Shown piece by piece: positions 15,591-23,249 of a stretch of DNA of 64,000 nucleotides. The DNA is from Neisseria lisongii. GTDB taxonomy: Bacteria > Pseudomonadota > Gammaproteobacteria > Burkholderiales > Neisseriaceae. The first letter of the stretch is position 1, and each line of letters opens with the position of its first letter. The notes below the pieces were generated by a model. The model saw only the letters and a program-made list of their open reading frames with translations, was not told where the DNA came from and did no database searches. A program made the position numbers and the translations under genes. Location: contig NZ_CP116766.1 in the NCBI RefSeq assembly GCF_028463985.1, positions 1,550,001-1,614,000 of the forward strand. Direction: 5' to 3'.

Positions 15591-17074
15591 CCGATTCCAC
15601 TCTGATAATGATTGCCGCCTGCGCCGCAGCCTTGCTGGTCGGCGCACTGACGGCATGGCTGGCCGCCAAGCAGTCGGCACAGTCGCAACAATTCGCCCTC
15701 AACTGCCGTCTTGCCGAATTAAACCAGCAATACCAAGCCATGCTGAACCAATACACGCAGGCGCAGGAAGCCTTGGATGACAGCCGCCGCCACGCCGCCG
15801 ATTTGCAGGCCGACCTGCAGGATATCCACAGCCGCTTTGCCGCTGCGTGCCAACAAATCGAATATCTGCAGGAACAACACGCCGCCACAGGCCGTCTGAA
15901 AACCGAATATGACGCTTTGCAGCAGCACGCCCACGAATTAAGCCTGCACAACGAACACCTGCAAACCCTCATCACCCAAGAACGCCGAGCCGCCGATGAA
16001 AAACTGGCACTGCTTACCGAAGCCCGCCAAAGTTTCGGCCAAGAATTCCACTATCTCGCCCAAACCGTTTTAGAAGAGAAAAGCCGCCGCTTCAACGAAC
16101 AAAGCCACGAACAGCTCGGCCGCCTGCTGACCCCGCTCAACGAGCGGCTGCACGGCTTCGGCGAACTGGTGCAGCAAACCTACGAAAAAGAAACCAAAGA
16201 ACGCCTCACCCTCGAAAACGAACTCAAACGCCTGCAAACCCTCAACAACCGCCTGCACAACGATGCCCAAGCCCTCACCGCAGCCCTCACCGGCACACAA
16301 AACAAAACCCAAGGCACATGGGGCGAAATGATTTTAGAAACCGTATTGCAGCAATCCGGCCTGCGCCGGGGCTTAGAATACCAAGTGCAAACCTCCGCCA
16401 CCCGCATCGAAGAAGACGGTAGCCGCCGCCGACTGCAACCCGATGTCGTCATCAATTTACCCGACAACAAAAAAATCATCATCGATGCCAAAGTATCGCT
16501 CACCGCCTACGTCCGCTACACGCAGGCCGCCGACAGCGACACCGCCCGCCAAGCCCTCAACGCCCACACCGCCAGCATCCGCAACCACATCAAAACCCTG
16601 TCCGAAAAAGACTACACCGACTTAGGCGGCATCGACACACTGGATTTCGTATTCATGTTTGTCCCCGTCGAACCCGCCTACCTCGCCGCCCTGCAACACG
16701 ACGACAAACTGCTGCAGGAAGGCTTCGACAAACGCATCATGCTGGTCGGCCCCGGCACCCTGCTCGCCGCCCTGCGCACCGTCGCCCACCTCTGGCGCAG
16801 CGAACAGCAAAACCAAAACGCCGCCGCCATCGCCGAAGAAGGCGGGCGGCTCTACGACAAATTCGTCGGCTTCGTCCACACCCTCGAAACCGTCGGCAAA
16901 TCCCTGCAACAGGCCGAACACCAATTTCAGACGGCCTACCGCCAACTCACCGAAGGCCGGGGCAACCTGATTGCCCGCACCGACAAACTGCGCCAACTCG
17001 GTGCCAAAACCACCAAACAGCTCGACCCGCAACTGCTCGACGGTGCAAATGTGCAGGAAGAAGAGCAGGATTGA
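15587..17074 (+). CDS. rmuC: DNA recombination protein RmuC
   Basis: It has 495 residues: an N-terminal membrane helix (about 6-25), a long coiled coil (about 35-220), then the RmuC nuclease-like domain. That domain contains GTWGEMILETVLQQSGLRRG, DVVINLPDNKKIIIDAKVSL and FVFMFVPVEPAYLAAL. RmuC limits inversions at short inverted repeats, which is of interest in a chromosome this rich in them. It is the last gene of the tsaB operon. Confidence 0.96.
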   Translation: MTDSTLIMIAACAAALLVGALTAWLAAKQSAQSQQFALNCRLAELNQQYQAMLNQYTQAQEALDDSRRHAADLQADLQDIHSRFAAACQQIEYLQEQHAATGRLKTEYDALQQHAHELSLHNEHLQTLITQERRAADEKLALLTEARQSFGQEFHYLAQTVLEEKSRRFNEQSHEQLGRLLTPLNERLHGFGELVQQTYEKETKERLTLENELKRLQTLNNRLHNDAQALTAALTGTQNKTQGTWGEMILETVLQQSGLRRGLEYQVQTSATRIEEDGSRRRLQPDVVINLPDNKKIIIDAKVSLTAYVRYTQAADSDTARQALNAHTASIRNHIKTLSEKDYTDLGGIDTLDFVFMFVPVEPAYLAALQHDDKLLQEGFDKRIMLVGPGTLLAALRTVAHLWRSEQQNQNAAAIAEEGGRLYDKFVGFVHTLETVGKSLQQAEHQFQTAYRQLTEGRGNLIARTDKLRQLGAKTTKQLDPQLLDGANVQEEEQD

Positions 17075-17262
17075 AATTAAATATGGCGGCAGAAAATCTA
17101 GTAATGCAGGACAACTTATTAACTGCCAATTTTTTTACAGATAAATCAAACCCATGCGTAGCGTATGTACCATAGCACGCACGTATCCTTTCAGTTGCGA
17201 TTTAATGCTGTCTAAAAAATCTAAATCCGTTTAATAATGGTTTGGGAGACAACAAATTGCTC

Positions 17263-17436
17263 TATAGTTAGAACACCGAATTTTCCATACAAAAGCAGGC
17301 GTAGATTGTGGTTAGCGAGGCACGAGCGTAATCCAACAATATCTTATGTTTCAAGGTTTTTTAAATTAATGTTGGGTCTCGACCCAACCTACGCCATGTT
17401 TAAAAATCGTATGGATTATTAAGTATATTTACTATA
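17263..17436. repeat. 174-bp small inverted-repeat element (copy E)
   Basis: The ends are TATAGTTAGAACACCG and TAAGTATATTTACTATA. The interior carries GGTTAGCGAGGCACGAGCGTA and TTGGGTCTCGACCCAA. This is the complete copy used to define the family; other copies are at 11234 (cut by IS110), 19769 (partial) and 25986. The preceding 17075-17262 holds no gene that I can see. Confidence 0.7.
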
Positions 17437-17475
17437 CTGACACAACAATCCGTCCGCCATAGGGAAATCGAAAAC

Positions 17476-17542
17476 AAAGGCCGTCTGAAAACCCGATTTT
17501 GGCTGCGCAGAAACCCGCTACGCTCGTTTTCAGACGGCCTTG
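17476..17542. terminator. DUS inverted pair with GCGCAGAAACCCGC module
   Basis: AAAGGCCGTCTGAAAAC and its inverse flank a 30-base loop. It lies 64 bases past the stop of the minus-strand prephenate dehydrogenase gene and probably terminates it. Confidence 0.55.
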
Positions 17543-17605
17543 CTATAACACAGAGTATTTTTCACGGTAAGCCTTTCTGCATAAGCAATACGGGCTTTTC
17601 CAACG

Positions 17606-18487
17606 CTACTGCCTGTCAAGCCAATCGTCGCGGGTTTGCCGTGCTTCGTCAAAATAGCTGTAGAGGGCGGCACGGTCTTCTTTTTGAAGCATGGTGCGTA
17701 CACGCTGCAGCTGGTTTTGCAGGCCGTCGATTAAGTCGGTGAGGCTGTTTTTGTTGGCCAGACAAATATCCGTCCAGATGGCGGGGTGGCTGGAGGCAAT
17801 GCGGGTAAAGTCCCGAAAGCCGGAGGCGGCGAATTGTAAGTAGGTTTGGCCGTCGGGGTGGTCGAAGATTTCGTGGACGTAGGCAAAGGCTGCCAAGTGC
17901 GGCATATGCGACACGGCGGCGAATACGGCATCGTGGTCGGCGGCGCTCAGGCGGTGGGTTTCGGCACCGACTGCCTGCCATAATGTTTCGATACGGGCAA
18001 TGCTTTCAGAGTTTTCCTGCCCGTGCGGGGTAATAATCAGTTTTTTGTTGCGATACAATCCGAATTGGGCGGCCAGTGCGCCGCTGCGGTCGGAACCGGC
18101 AATCGGGTGGGCGGCGACGCAATGGGGAAGATGGTCGGGCAAATGCCGTCTGAAAGCGTCGATTGCAGACTGTTTGGTGCTGCCGACATCGGATACGATG
18201 GCTTGCGGGCTGAGAAAGGGACGGATGGTGTCGCAGATTTGCGGCAAGGTAGAAACGGGCGTTGCCAACAGTACCAGTTCGGAACCGGTGATGCTGTTGG
18301 CATTGAGATGCACCGAGGCTGCGTCGATGACTTTGCGTTCCAATGCCCGTTCGAGATTGTCGGGATTGACATCCACACCGATGATTTTCTCTACCAGACC
18401 CAGCCGTTTTAAATCCAAAACAAACGAGCCGCCGATCAGGCCGACGCCGATAAGGGTGATTTGTTTGACGGGCAAAATGGCTGACAT
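17606..18487 (-). CDS. tyrA: Prephenate dehydrogenase
   Basis: Oxidative decarboxylation of prephenate (or arogenate) in tyrosine synthesis. It has 293 residues: an N-terminal Rossmann domain with ITLIGVGLIGGSFVLDLKR, then SDVGSTKQSAID, CVAAHPIAGSDRSG (conserved His and Gly-Ser) and a helical C-terminal domain with VSHMPHLAAF. It has no chorismate mutase or ACT domain. It stands alone. Confidence 0.93.
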   Translation of the reverse strand: MSAILPVKQITLIGVGLIGGSFVLDLKRLGLVEKIIGVDVNPDNLERALERKVIDAASVHLNANSITGSELVLLATPVSTLPQICDTIRPFLSPQAIVSDVGSTKQSAIDAFRRHLPDHLPHCVAAHPIAGSDRSGALAAQFGLYRNKKLIITPHGQENSESIARIETLWQAVGAETHRLSAADHDAVFAAVSHMPHLAAFAYVHEIFDHPDGQTYLQFAASGFRDFTRIASSHPAIWTDICLANKNSLTDLIDGLQNQLQRVRTMLQKEDRAALYSYFDEARQTRDDWLDRQ

Positions 18488-18586
18488 GGCTGAACCGCTG
18501 GCAAAAATCTGAGTTTACCCGATTGGCGGGCAAACTCAAAGCCGCAGGGGGAAATTTGCGGTTTTTAGGTATGGTGAATCCACTTT

Positions 18587-18622
18587 AAAGGCTGTCTGAA
18601 AATCAGCTTTTCAGACAGCCTT
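18587..18622. terminator. Inverted pair of a variant DUS (AGGCTGTCTGAA)
   Basis: AAAGGCTGTCTGAAAATCAGCTTTTCAGACAGCCTT. Both arms carry C-to-T/G-to-A at the same position, so the stem is kept. It lies 20 bases downstream of the exonuclease gene stop (minus strand). Confidence 0.7.
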
Positions 18623-18641
18623 GCTTGATGATTGGAACGCT

Positions 18642-19436
18642 TTAACGCCATGCGGCGATAAATTCCTGCCAATGCGTTTTTTCGGGGGCGAGTTCTTTGA
18701 GATAGTTTTTCAGGCGTTTGATTTCGATTTCGTATTCGTCGCCGTCGAGTGCGCCCGTCATCAGGCGGAAACGCAGATACATCAGATAGGTATTGGCGGC
18801 ATCGGTTTCGCAATAATCCCGTATGTCTTTCAGACGGCCTTGGTGGTAAGCCTGCCAGACTTTGCCGCCGTCCATGCCCAATTTACCGGGAAAGCCGCAC
18901 AGTTTTGCCATGTCGTCGAGCGGCACGTTGGCACGGGGCTGATACAGTGCCAGCAAGTCCATCAAATCGCAATGGCGGCTGTGGTAGCGGCTGATGTAGT
19001 TGTTCCATTTGAAATCGCGGCTGTCGCCGAAATCGCCCTCGCCCATATCCCAATAGCGGGCGGCGGAAATGCCGTGAATCAGCGCACGGTAATGCAGCAC
19101 CGGTAAATCGAAACCGCCGCCGTTCCAGCTGACCAGTTGAGGCGTGTGGTTTTCGATTAATTCGAAAAACTTGGCAATCACGGTTTCTTCGCTGTCTTCC
19201 GGCTCGCCGATGGTGCCGACGTGGATTTTTTCGCTGCCCCAACGCATACAGCAGGACACTGCCACCACCTGATGCAGGTGAAGCTGCATAAAATCGCCGC
19301 CGGTCTGCGCCCGCCGTTTTTGTTGGGCAAACAATACTGCTTCTTCGTCTGAAACTTCTGCCGGCAAATCATACAGCAGGCGGATGCCTGCCGCATCGGG
19401 AACGGTTTCAATATCAAAAGCCAAAATCGGTGTCAT
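18642..19436 (-). CDS. 3'-5' exonuclease of the PolB-exonuclease-like family
   Basis: It has 264 residues. The DEDD nuclease motifs are visible: AFDIETVPDAAG at the N-terminus (D and E), LVSWNGGGFDLPVLHYRAL in the middle, and YCETDAANTYLMYLRF (D...D) near residue 215. This matches the free-standing predicted 3'-5' exonuclease family related to DNA polymerase B. The role is unproven, probably DNA or RNA end trimming. It is a single gene, with a DUS inside encoding GRLK. Confidence 0.88.
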   Translation of the reverse strand: MTPILAFDIETVPDAAGIRLLYDLPAEVSDEEAVLFAQQKRRAQTGGDFMQLHLHQVVAVSCCMRWGSEKIHVGTIGEPEDSEETVIAKFFELIENHTPQLVSWNGGGFDLPVLHYRALIHGISAARYWDMGEGDFGDSRDFKWNNYISRYHSRHCDLMDLLALYQPRANVPLDDMAKLCGFPGKLGMDGGKVWQAYHQGRLKDIRDYCETDAANTYLMYLRFRLMTGALDGDEYEIEIKRLKNYLKELAPEKTHWQEFIAAWR

Positions 19437-19475
19437 ACGCTGCCCAATCTGTTTGAAAAAAGGAAAACGGATTTA

Positions 19476-19544
19476 ATCGTGGATTCACTTTAAAAGAGGA
19501 CAAGGCGAGCCAACACCGTACTGTTTTAAAGCGAATTCACGGTA
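19476..19544. repeat. Miniature Correia-type element, about 69 bp
   Basis: ATCGTGGATTCACTTTAAAAG and TTTTAAAGCGAATTCACGGT ends flank only GGACAAGGCGAGCCAACACCGTAC. This is a shorter derivative than the usual ~106-bp class. Confidence 0.65.
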
Positions 19545-19571
19545 TTTTGCCATATCGGGCAACGACTTGTA

Positions 19572-19768
19572 TATAGTAAATCAACCCAATTTCTAGTACA
19601 TTCCAAACCCAACACGCCCGTCATTCCGACGAAAGTCGGAATCCATTTCGGCGGTTTAGGTAACTGTTTTTTCTTTATGGTTTCTGAATCTGACAGATGG
19701 ATTCCGACTTTCGTCGGAATGACGAGTGTATTTGGAAATTGTATGGATTTTTAAGTGGATTTACTATA
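19572..19768. repeat. 197-bp TATAGT/ACTATA element with dRS3-like palindromes (copy B)
   Basis: It starts TATAGTAAATCAACCCAATTT and ends AAGTGGATTTACTATA. Its two internal palindromes read ATTCCGACGAAAGTCGGAAT and the inverse. The orientation is opposite to copy A at 10990. Confidence 0.75.
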
Positions 19769-19865
19769 TACCTTGAAACATAAGGTTTTGTTGGGTTACG
19801 CTCGTGCCTCGCTAACCTCAACCTACGCCTGCTTTTGTATGGAAAATTCGGTGTTTTAACTATAG
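19769..19865. repeat. Partial 174-bp-family element (copy F) abutting copy B
   Basis: ACCTTGAAACATAAGGTTTTG, then GTTACGCTCGTGCCTCGC, ending in AATTCGGTGTTTTAACTATAGT. It represents one half of the element at 17263 and is fused directly to the ACTATA end of the preceding repeat. Confidence 0.65.
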
Positions 19866-20436
19866 TAACAACTGTCCGAACCAAGGCAAAAAAAGTGGGC
19901 AATCCCCCACAGGATTGCCCCAATACCTCAAATCAGAGATTTACGCTTCACAAACAATACAGGCTTTCACCTGCGGCTTTATCAAAGCAGCTCAACTCCG
20001 CTTCAATAAACTTTCGTTTCGAACTTATCGAAACGTCCCTTGCGGGGAAACTGTCGGCTTCCAGACGTTATGCCGTCTGAAAACATGTAACTGTATGTAA
20101 GCGAAATATACGCCGTTTATCCGGTTTTGCCAATACTTTCCCGCCAAACAGGTAAATGAGATATGCTTTTGATTTGAAGCGTGCTTGAGAAATTTTTTAA
20201 TATTTAAACAATTATTTTTCGTTAGTTATTGAAATATAATTTCCGATTATTCCATTTTTATATTATTTTGTTTTTTCAACATAAAATCAGATGTTTGTTT
20301 TTCAGATTTTTCTTTGCTGTTAATATTATGATTTTAATGGAAATTATTTTTAGACATGATGTGAATATTTCACCACAAATCATGATTTGGTTTTTCGGGA
20401 AAACAACAGCAGCTTTCAGCCCGGTATTGTGAACAA
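19866..20436. other. Gene-free stretch: structured segment, then AT-rich segment
   Basis: From 19866 to about 20100 there are two stems, GGGCAATCC/GGATTGCCC (near 19898-19918) and CGTTTCG/CGAAACG (20015-20035). No convincing ORF is present. From about 20100 to 20430 the DNA is markedly AT-rich. A 67-codon ORF there, rich in Phe/Ile, has no ribosome-binding site and is not called. Nothing recognised. Confidence 0.5.
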
Positions 20437-20491
20437 AAATACGCCTATGCCGTCTGAAAATCGGTTTTTCAGACGGCATAGGCGTATTTAT
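20437..20491. terminator. Strong bidirectional DUS-pair terminator
   Basis: AAATACGCCTATGCCGTCTG paired with its complete inverse, a stem of about 24 bp with runs of A and T outside. It lies 21 bases after the lpxL stop. Confidence 0.85.
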
Positions 20492-20511
20492 ATTATTGTT
20501 TTTTTCATGTT

Positions 20512-21393
20512 TTATTTCACTTTATCGTAAAAACCGGCTTCGCCTTCGGGGCGGGTTTTGAAGCGTTTGTGCAGCCAGAAATACTGTTCGGGCTGCTCGC
20601 ATATCCGTTCTTCGATAAAGCGGTTCATGCGGCGGGTGTCGGCTTCGATGTCGCCGCCGGGGAAGTGTTCCCACGCCGGATAGAAGCACAGGGTTACGGT
20701 ATTGTCGGCTTCCCGTGTGGGAATGGCGGGTATCACTTTGGCACCGGTCATGCCGGCGATGCGGCTCAGCCCAGCGATGGTGGCGGTGGGAATGCCGAAA
20801 AAATCGACAAAAATCGAATCGTTGCGGCCGAAATCCTGATCGGGGAGATAGAGAAACGGGGCGGCGGATTTGCGGATTTGTTTGATGATGGCGCGCAGGC
20901 CTTCGGTACGTCCGATTAAGAAGACGTTTTGATAGCGGTGGCGGCCTTTGAGAATCTGCTCGTCCAGCGTGCGGTTTTTCTGGTGGGAATACATGCTGGT
21001 GAGCGCAACATCTTGGTTTAATGTGTAAACCGCCATTTCAAAGGCGGTGAAATGGGGGTAGAGAATAATCACTTTTTCGCCGGCGGCCAGCGCTTCGTCA
21101 AGATAATGTTTGTCCCGATAATGCACGAGTTTGCGCAGGCGTTCGGCCGGGGCGTACCAATACAGACCGTATTCCAGCATCAGTTTCGCCATGTGCTGGA
21201 AATGGCGTTTGAGCAGGGCGGTGCGTTCGGCGGCGCTGCGTTCGGGAAAGCATTTTTCCAAATTGATTTCGCCGACTTTGCGGCGGGGCTTGACGGCGTA
21301 ATAGGCCAGCAGCCCGACGGCATCGGCGAGTTTGTGCAGCAGTTTGAACGGCAACAGTTGCACCAGATAGAGTATCACGAAGGCAAATTTCAT
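20512..21393 (-). CDS. lpxL: Lipid A biosynthesis lauroyl acyltransferase (LpxL1/HtrB type)
   Basis: A membrane-anchored acyltransferase of 293 residues that adds a secondary acyl chain to lipid A. It has a hydrophobic N-terminal segment (3-20), the HxxxxE catalytic motif in YPHFTAFE near residue 115, then LYLPDQDFGRNDS and ending WLHKRFKTRPEGE. The sequence is strongly like meningococcal LpxL1, whose loss gives under-acylated lipid A. The frame could open at a TTG (21405), but the ATG at 21393 (MKFAFVILYL) matches the family. It is a single gene. Confidence 0.95.
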   Translation of the reverse strand: MKFAFVILYLVQLLPFKLLHKLADAVGLLAYYAVKPRRKVGEINLEKCFPERSAAERTALLKRHFQHMAKLMLEYGLYWYAPAERLRKLVHYRDKHYLDEALAAGEKVIILYPHFTAFEMAVYTLNQDVALTSMYSHQKNRTLDEQILKGRHRYQNVFLIGRTEGLRAIIKQIRKSAAPFLYLPDQDFGRNDSIFVDFFGIPTATIAGLSRIAGMTGAKVIPAIPTREADNTVTLCFYPAWEHFPGGDIEADTRRMNRFIEERICEQPEQYFWLHKRFKTRPEGEAGFYDKVK

Positions 21394-21447
21394 ATTTGTC
21401 TGCAAACGCCGTTTTCAGACGGCTTGGCTGTAAGGAAAAAATGATTA

Positions 21448-21552
21448 TATAGTAAATCAACTGAATTTCTAGCCTATTCCGAACCCAACACGCTCGGCTA
21501 TATCGGCTGCAGTTTATCGGCCGACACAGAAAATTCGGTATTTTAACGATGG
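21448..21552. repeat. Chimeric small repeat, about 105 bp
   Basis: The left part (TATAGTAAATCAACTGAATTT to GAACCCAACACGC) matches the start of the dRS3-carrying element at 19572. The right part (GAAAATTCGGTATTTTAAC) matches the end of the 174-bp family. It looks like a recombination or deletion product between the two families. Confidence 0.55.
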
Positions 21553-21574
21553 TGAAATTTCCGATAATTAAAGC

Positions 21575-21622
21575 AAGGCCGTCTGAAAATGTTTAATAAA
21601 GACAACGGTTTTCAGACGGCTT
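21575..21622. terminator. DUS inverted pair after ruvC
   Basis: AAGGCCGTCTGAAAAT and AACGGTTTTCAGACGGCTT separated by about 15 bases, 10 bases beyond the ruvC stop on the minus strand. Confidence 0.7.
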
Positions 21623-21631
21623 CAGGCACAG

Positions 21632-22192
21632 TTATCTCTGAAACCGTCCGCCTTTAATCTGCATACCGTCAGCGTTCAGCTTGTAGGCAAGGCTGTGGTT
21701 GCGCAGGGCGTGGGTCAGGGCGACGGCGAGACCGTCGGCGGCATCCGCCTGCGGTGTACCGGACAAACCGAGCATCTGCACCACCATGTGCTGTACCTGC
21801 TCTTTCGCCGCCTTACCCTTGCCGACCACCGCCTGCTTAACCTGCAGGGCGGTATATTCGTACACCGGCAAGCCCCGCATCACCAATGCCGCCAACGCTG
21901 CGCCCCTCGCCTGTCCCAACATCAGCGTGGCCGCCGGATTGACATTAACAAACACTTGTTCCACCGCCGCCTGATTGGGACGGTATAATTCAATGATTTC
22001 ACGGATGTTTTCGCAAATCACGCCAATCCGCCCCGCCAACTCGTCAGCGGGAATGGTTTTGATGCAGCCTGAGGCGACATATTGATAATCTCGGCCGCAC
22101 ACATCAATGATGCCGAAACCGGTAATCCGGCTGCCGGGATCGATGCCTAAAATGCGTTGGGTTTTCCGGTTCATCTGCGGTGCAATCATCAT
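21632..22192 (-). CDS. ruvC: Crossover junction endodeoxyribonuclease RuvC
   Basis: Resolves Holliday junctions with RuvAB. It has 186 residues from the ATG that overlaps the upstream stop (ATGA). An internal start at MNRKTQRILG (22174) is also possible. The catalytic acidic residues are in ILGIDPGSRITG (D), AAVEQVFVNVNP (E) and QADAADGLAVALTH (D and D). It is coupled to the nitrilase-family gene. Confidence 0.96.
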   Translation of the reverse strand: MMIAPQMNRKTQRILGIDPGSRITGFGIIDVCGRDYQYVASGCIKTIPADELAGRIGVICENIREIIELYRPNQAAVEQVFVNVNPAATLMLGQARGAALAALVMRGLPVYEYTALQVKQAVVGKGKAAKEQVQHMVVQMLGLSGTPQADAADGLAVALTHALRNHSLAYKLNADGMQIKGGRFQR

Positions 22193-23013
22193 TGATTTTC
22201 ATAAGGCGGCAACAGTCTGTGCTGCAATGCCGGTAAACGGGTGCGGACGCTGTTCAGTCTGGCCGCTTCCAAATCGGCAACAATCACGCCCTCGCCCTCC
22301 ACCCGTTCTGCCAACACTTCGCCCCACGGGTCGATAATCATGCTGTGGCCGAAAGTGCGGCGGCCGCTTTCGTGTTTGCCGCCTTGCGCCGAGGCGACTA
22401 CATAACATTGGTTTTCCACTGCACGGGCTTTGAGCAGCAGTTCCCAGTGCGCCTGACCGGTGGTGTAGGTAAACGCCGCCGGCAACATCAAAACCTCAAA
22501 CGGCTGCTGGGCGCGGAAAAATTCGGGGAAACGCAAATCGTAACATACCCCCGCCGCCACGCCGACCCCGCCGATATTGAAATGCGGCACTTCGCAACCG
22601 GCGCTGATGGTATCGGCTTCGGCGTAGCGTTCGCCCAAACCGGAAAAGCCGAACAAGTGCATTTTGTGGTAATGCTCGGCCAGCGTACCGTCGGGCAGAT
22701 AAATCTGAAGCGTATTCATTACCTTACCGGCTTCGCTGCTGACCAGCGGAATCGTACCGCCGAATAACACCACGCCGCAATGGCGGGCAGTGTCGCTTAA
22801 GGCCGTCTGAATTTCGCCCTTGCCGGCTTCTTCCGCCCACGCCAGTTTGTCGGTATCGTTTTTTCCCATCAGCGGCCAATATTCGGGCAGCAGCACCCAC
22901 TCCGCCCCCCGTTCCGCCGCCTCGGCAACCAGCCGCCGCATGGCGGCAATATTTTGCGCAACATCGGTTGATGACACCATCTGCACCGCCGCCGCCCGTA
23001 TGGTTTTCTGCAT
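22189..23013 (-). CDS. Carbon-nitrogen hydrolase (nitrilase superfamily)
   Basis: It has 274 residues. The Glu-Lys-Cys triad is visible: E44 in VLLPEYW, K117 in HYHKMHLFG and C157 in GVCYDLRFPE. This pattern resembles the Nit1/NitFhit group (deaminated glutathione amidase-like). The frame opens 35 codons further upstream, but GGGGAG precedes the ATG at 23013, and MQKTIRAAAVQM is the normal family start. It overlaps ruvC by 4 bases, so the two are co-translated. Confidence 0.88.
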   Translation of the reverse strand: MQKTIRAAAVQMVSSTDVAQNIAAMRRLVAEAAERGAEWVLLPEYWPLMGKNDTDKLAWAEEAGKGEIQTALSDTARHCGVVLFGGTIPLVSSEAGKVMNTLQIYLPDGTLAEHYHKMHLFGFSGLGERYAEADTISAGCEVPHFNIGGVGVAAGVCYDLRFPEFFRAQQPFEVLMLPAAFTYTTGQAHWELLLKARAVENQCYVVASAQGGKHESGRRTFGHSMIIDPWGEVLAERVEGEGVIVADLEAARLNSVRTRLPALQHRLLPPYENQ

Positions 23014-23249
23014 CACGCTCTCCCCAATAGAATATTGCCGCCAGTTTACCACAAGCACCGTCTGCGGTTGCAGCGGCTGTTGGGCGGAAGGATACATGTT
23101 TACACTTGCCTGAAACAATAAAATACCCGAAAACGCTGCGCCGCCGCCTGTATTACTTTATTATTCATTTCACTATATAATGTTCAAGCCGTCTGCATAA
23201 AGCCCTTGTTTTCAGACGGCCTTCCGACAACAACAATAAAGCCGCCGCT

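Noticed and set aside
20229..20432. 67-codon Phe/Ile-rich ORF
   Set aside because: AT-rich DNA, no ribosome-binding site, overlapping an equally long ORF on the other strand.
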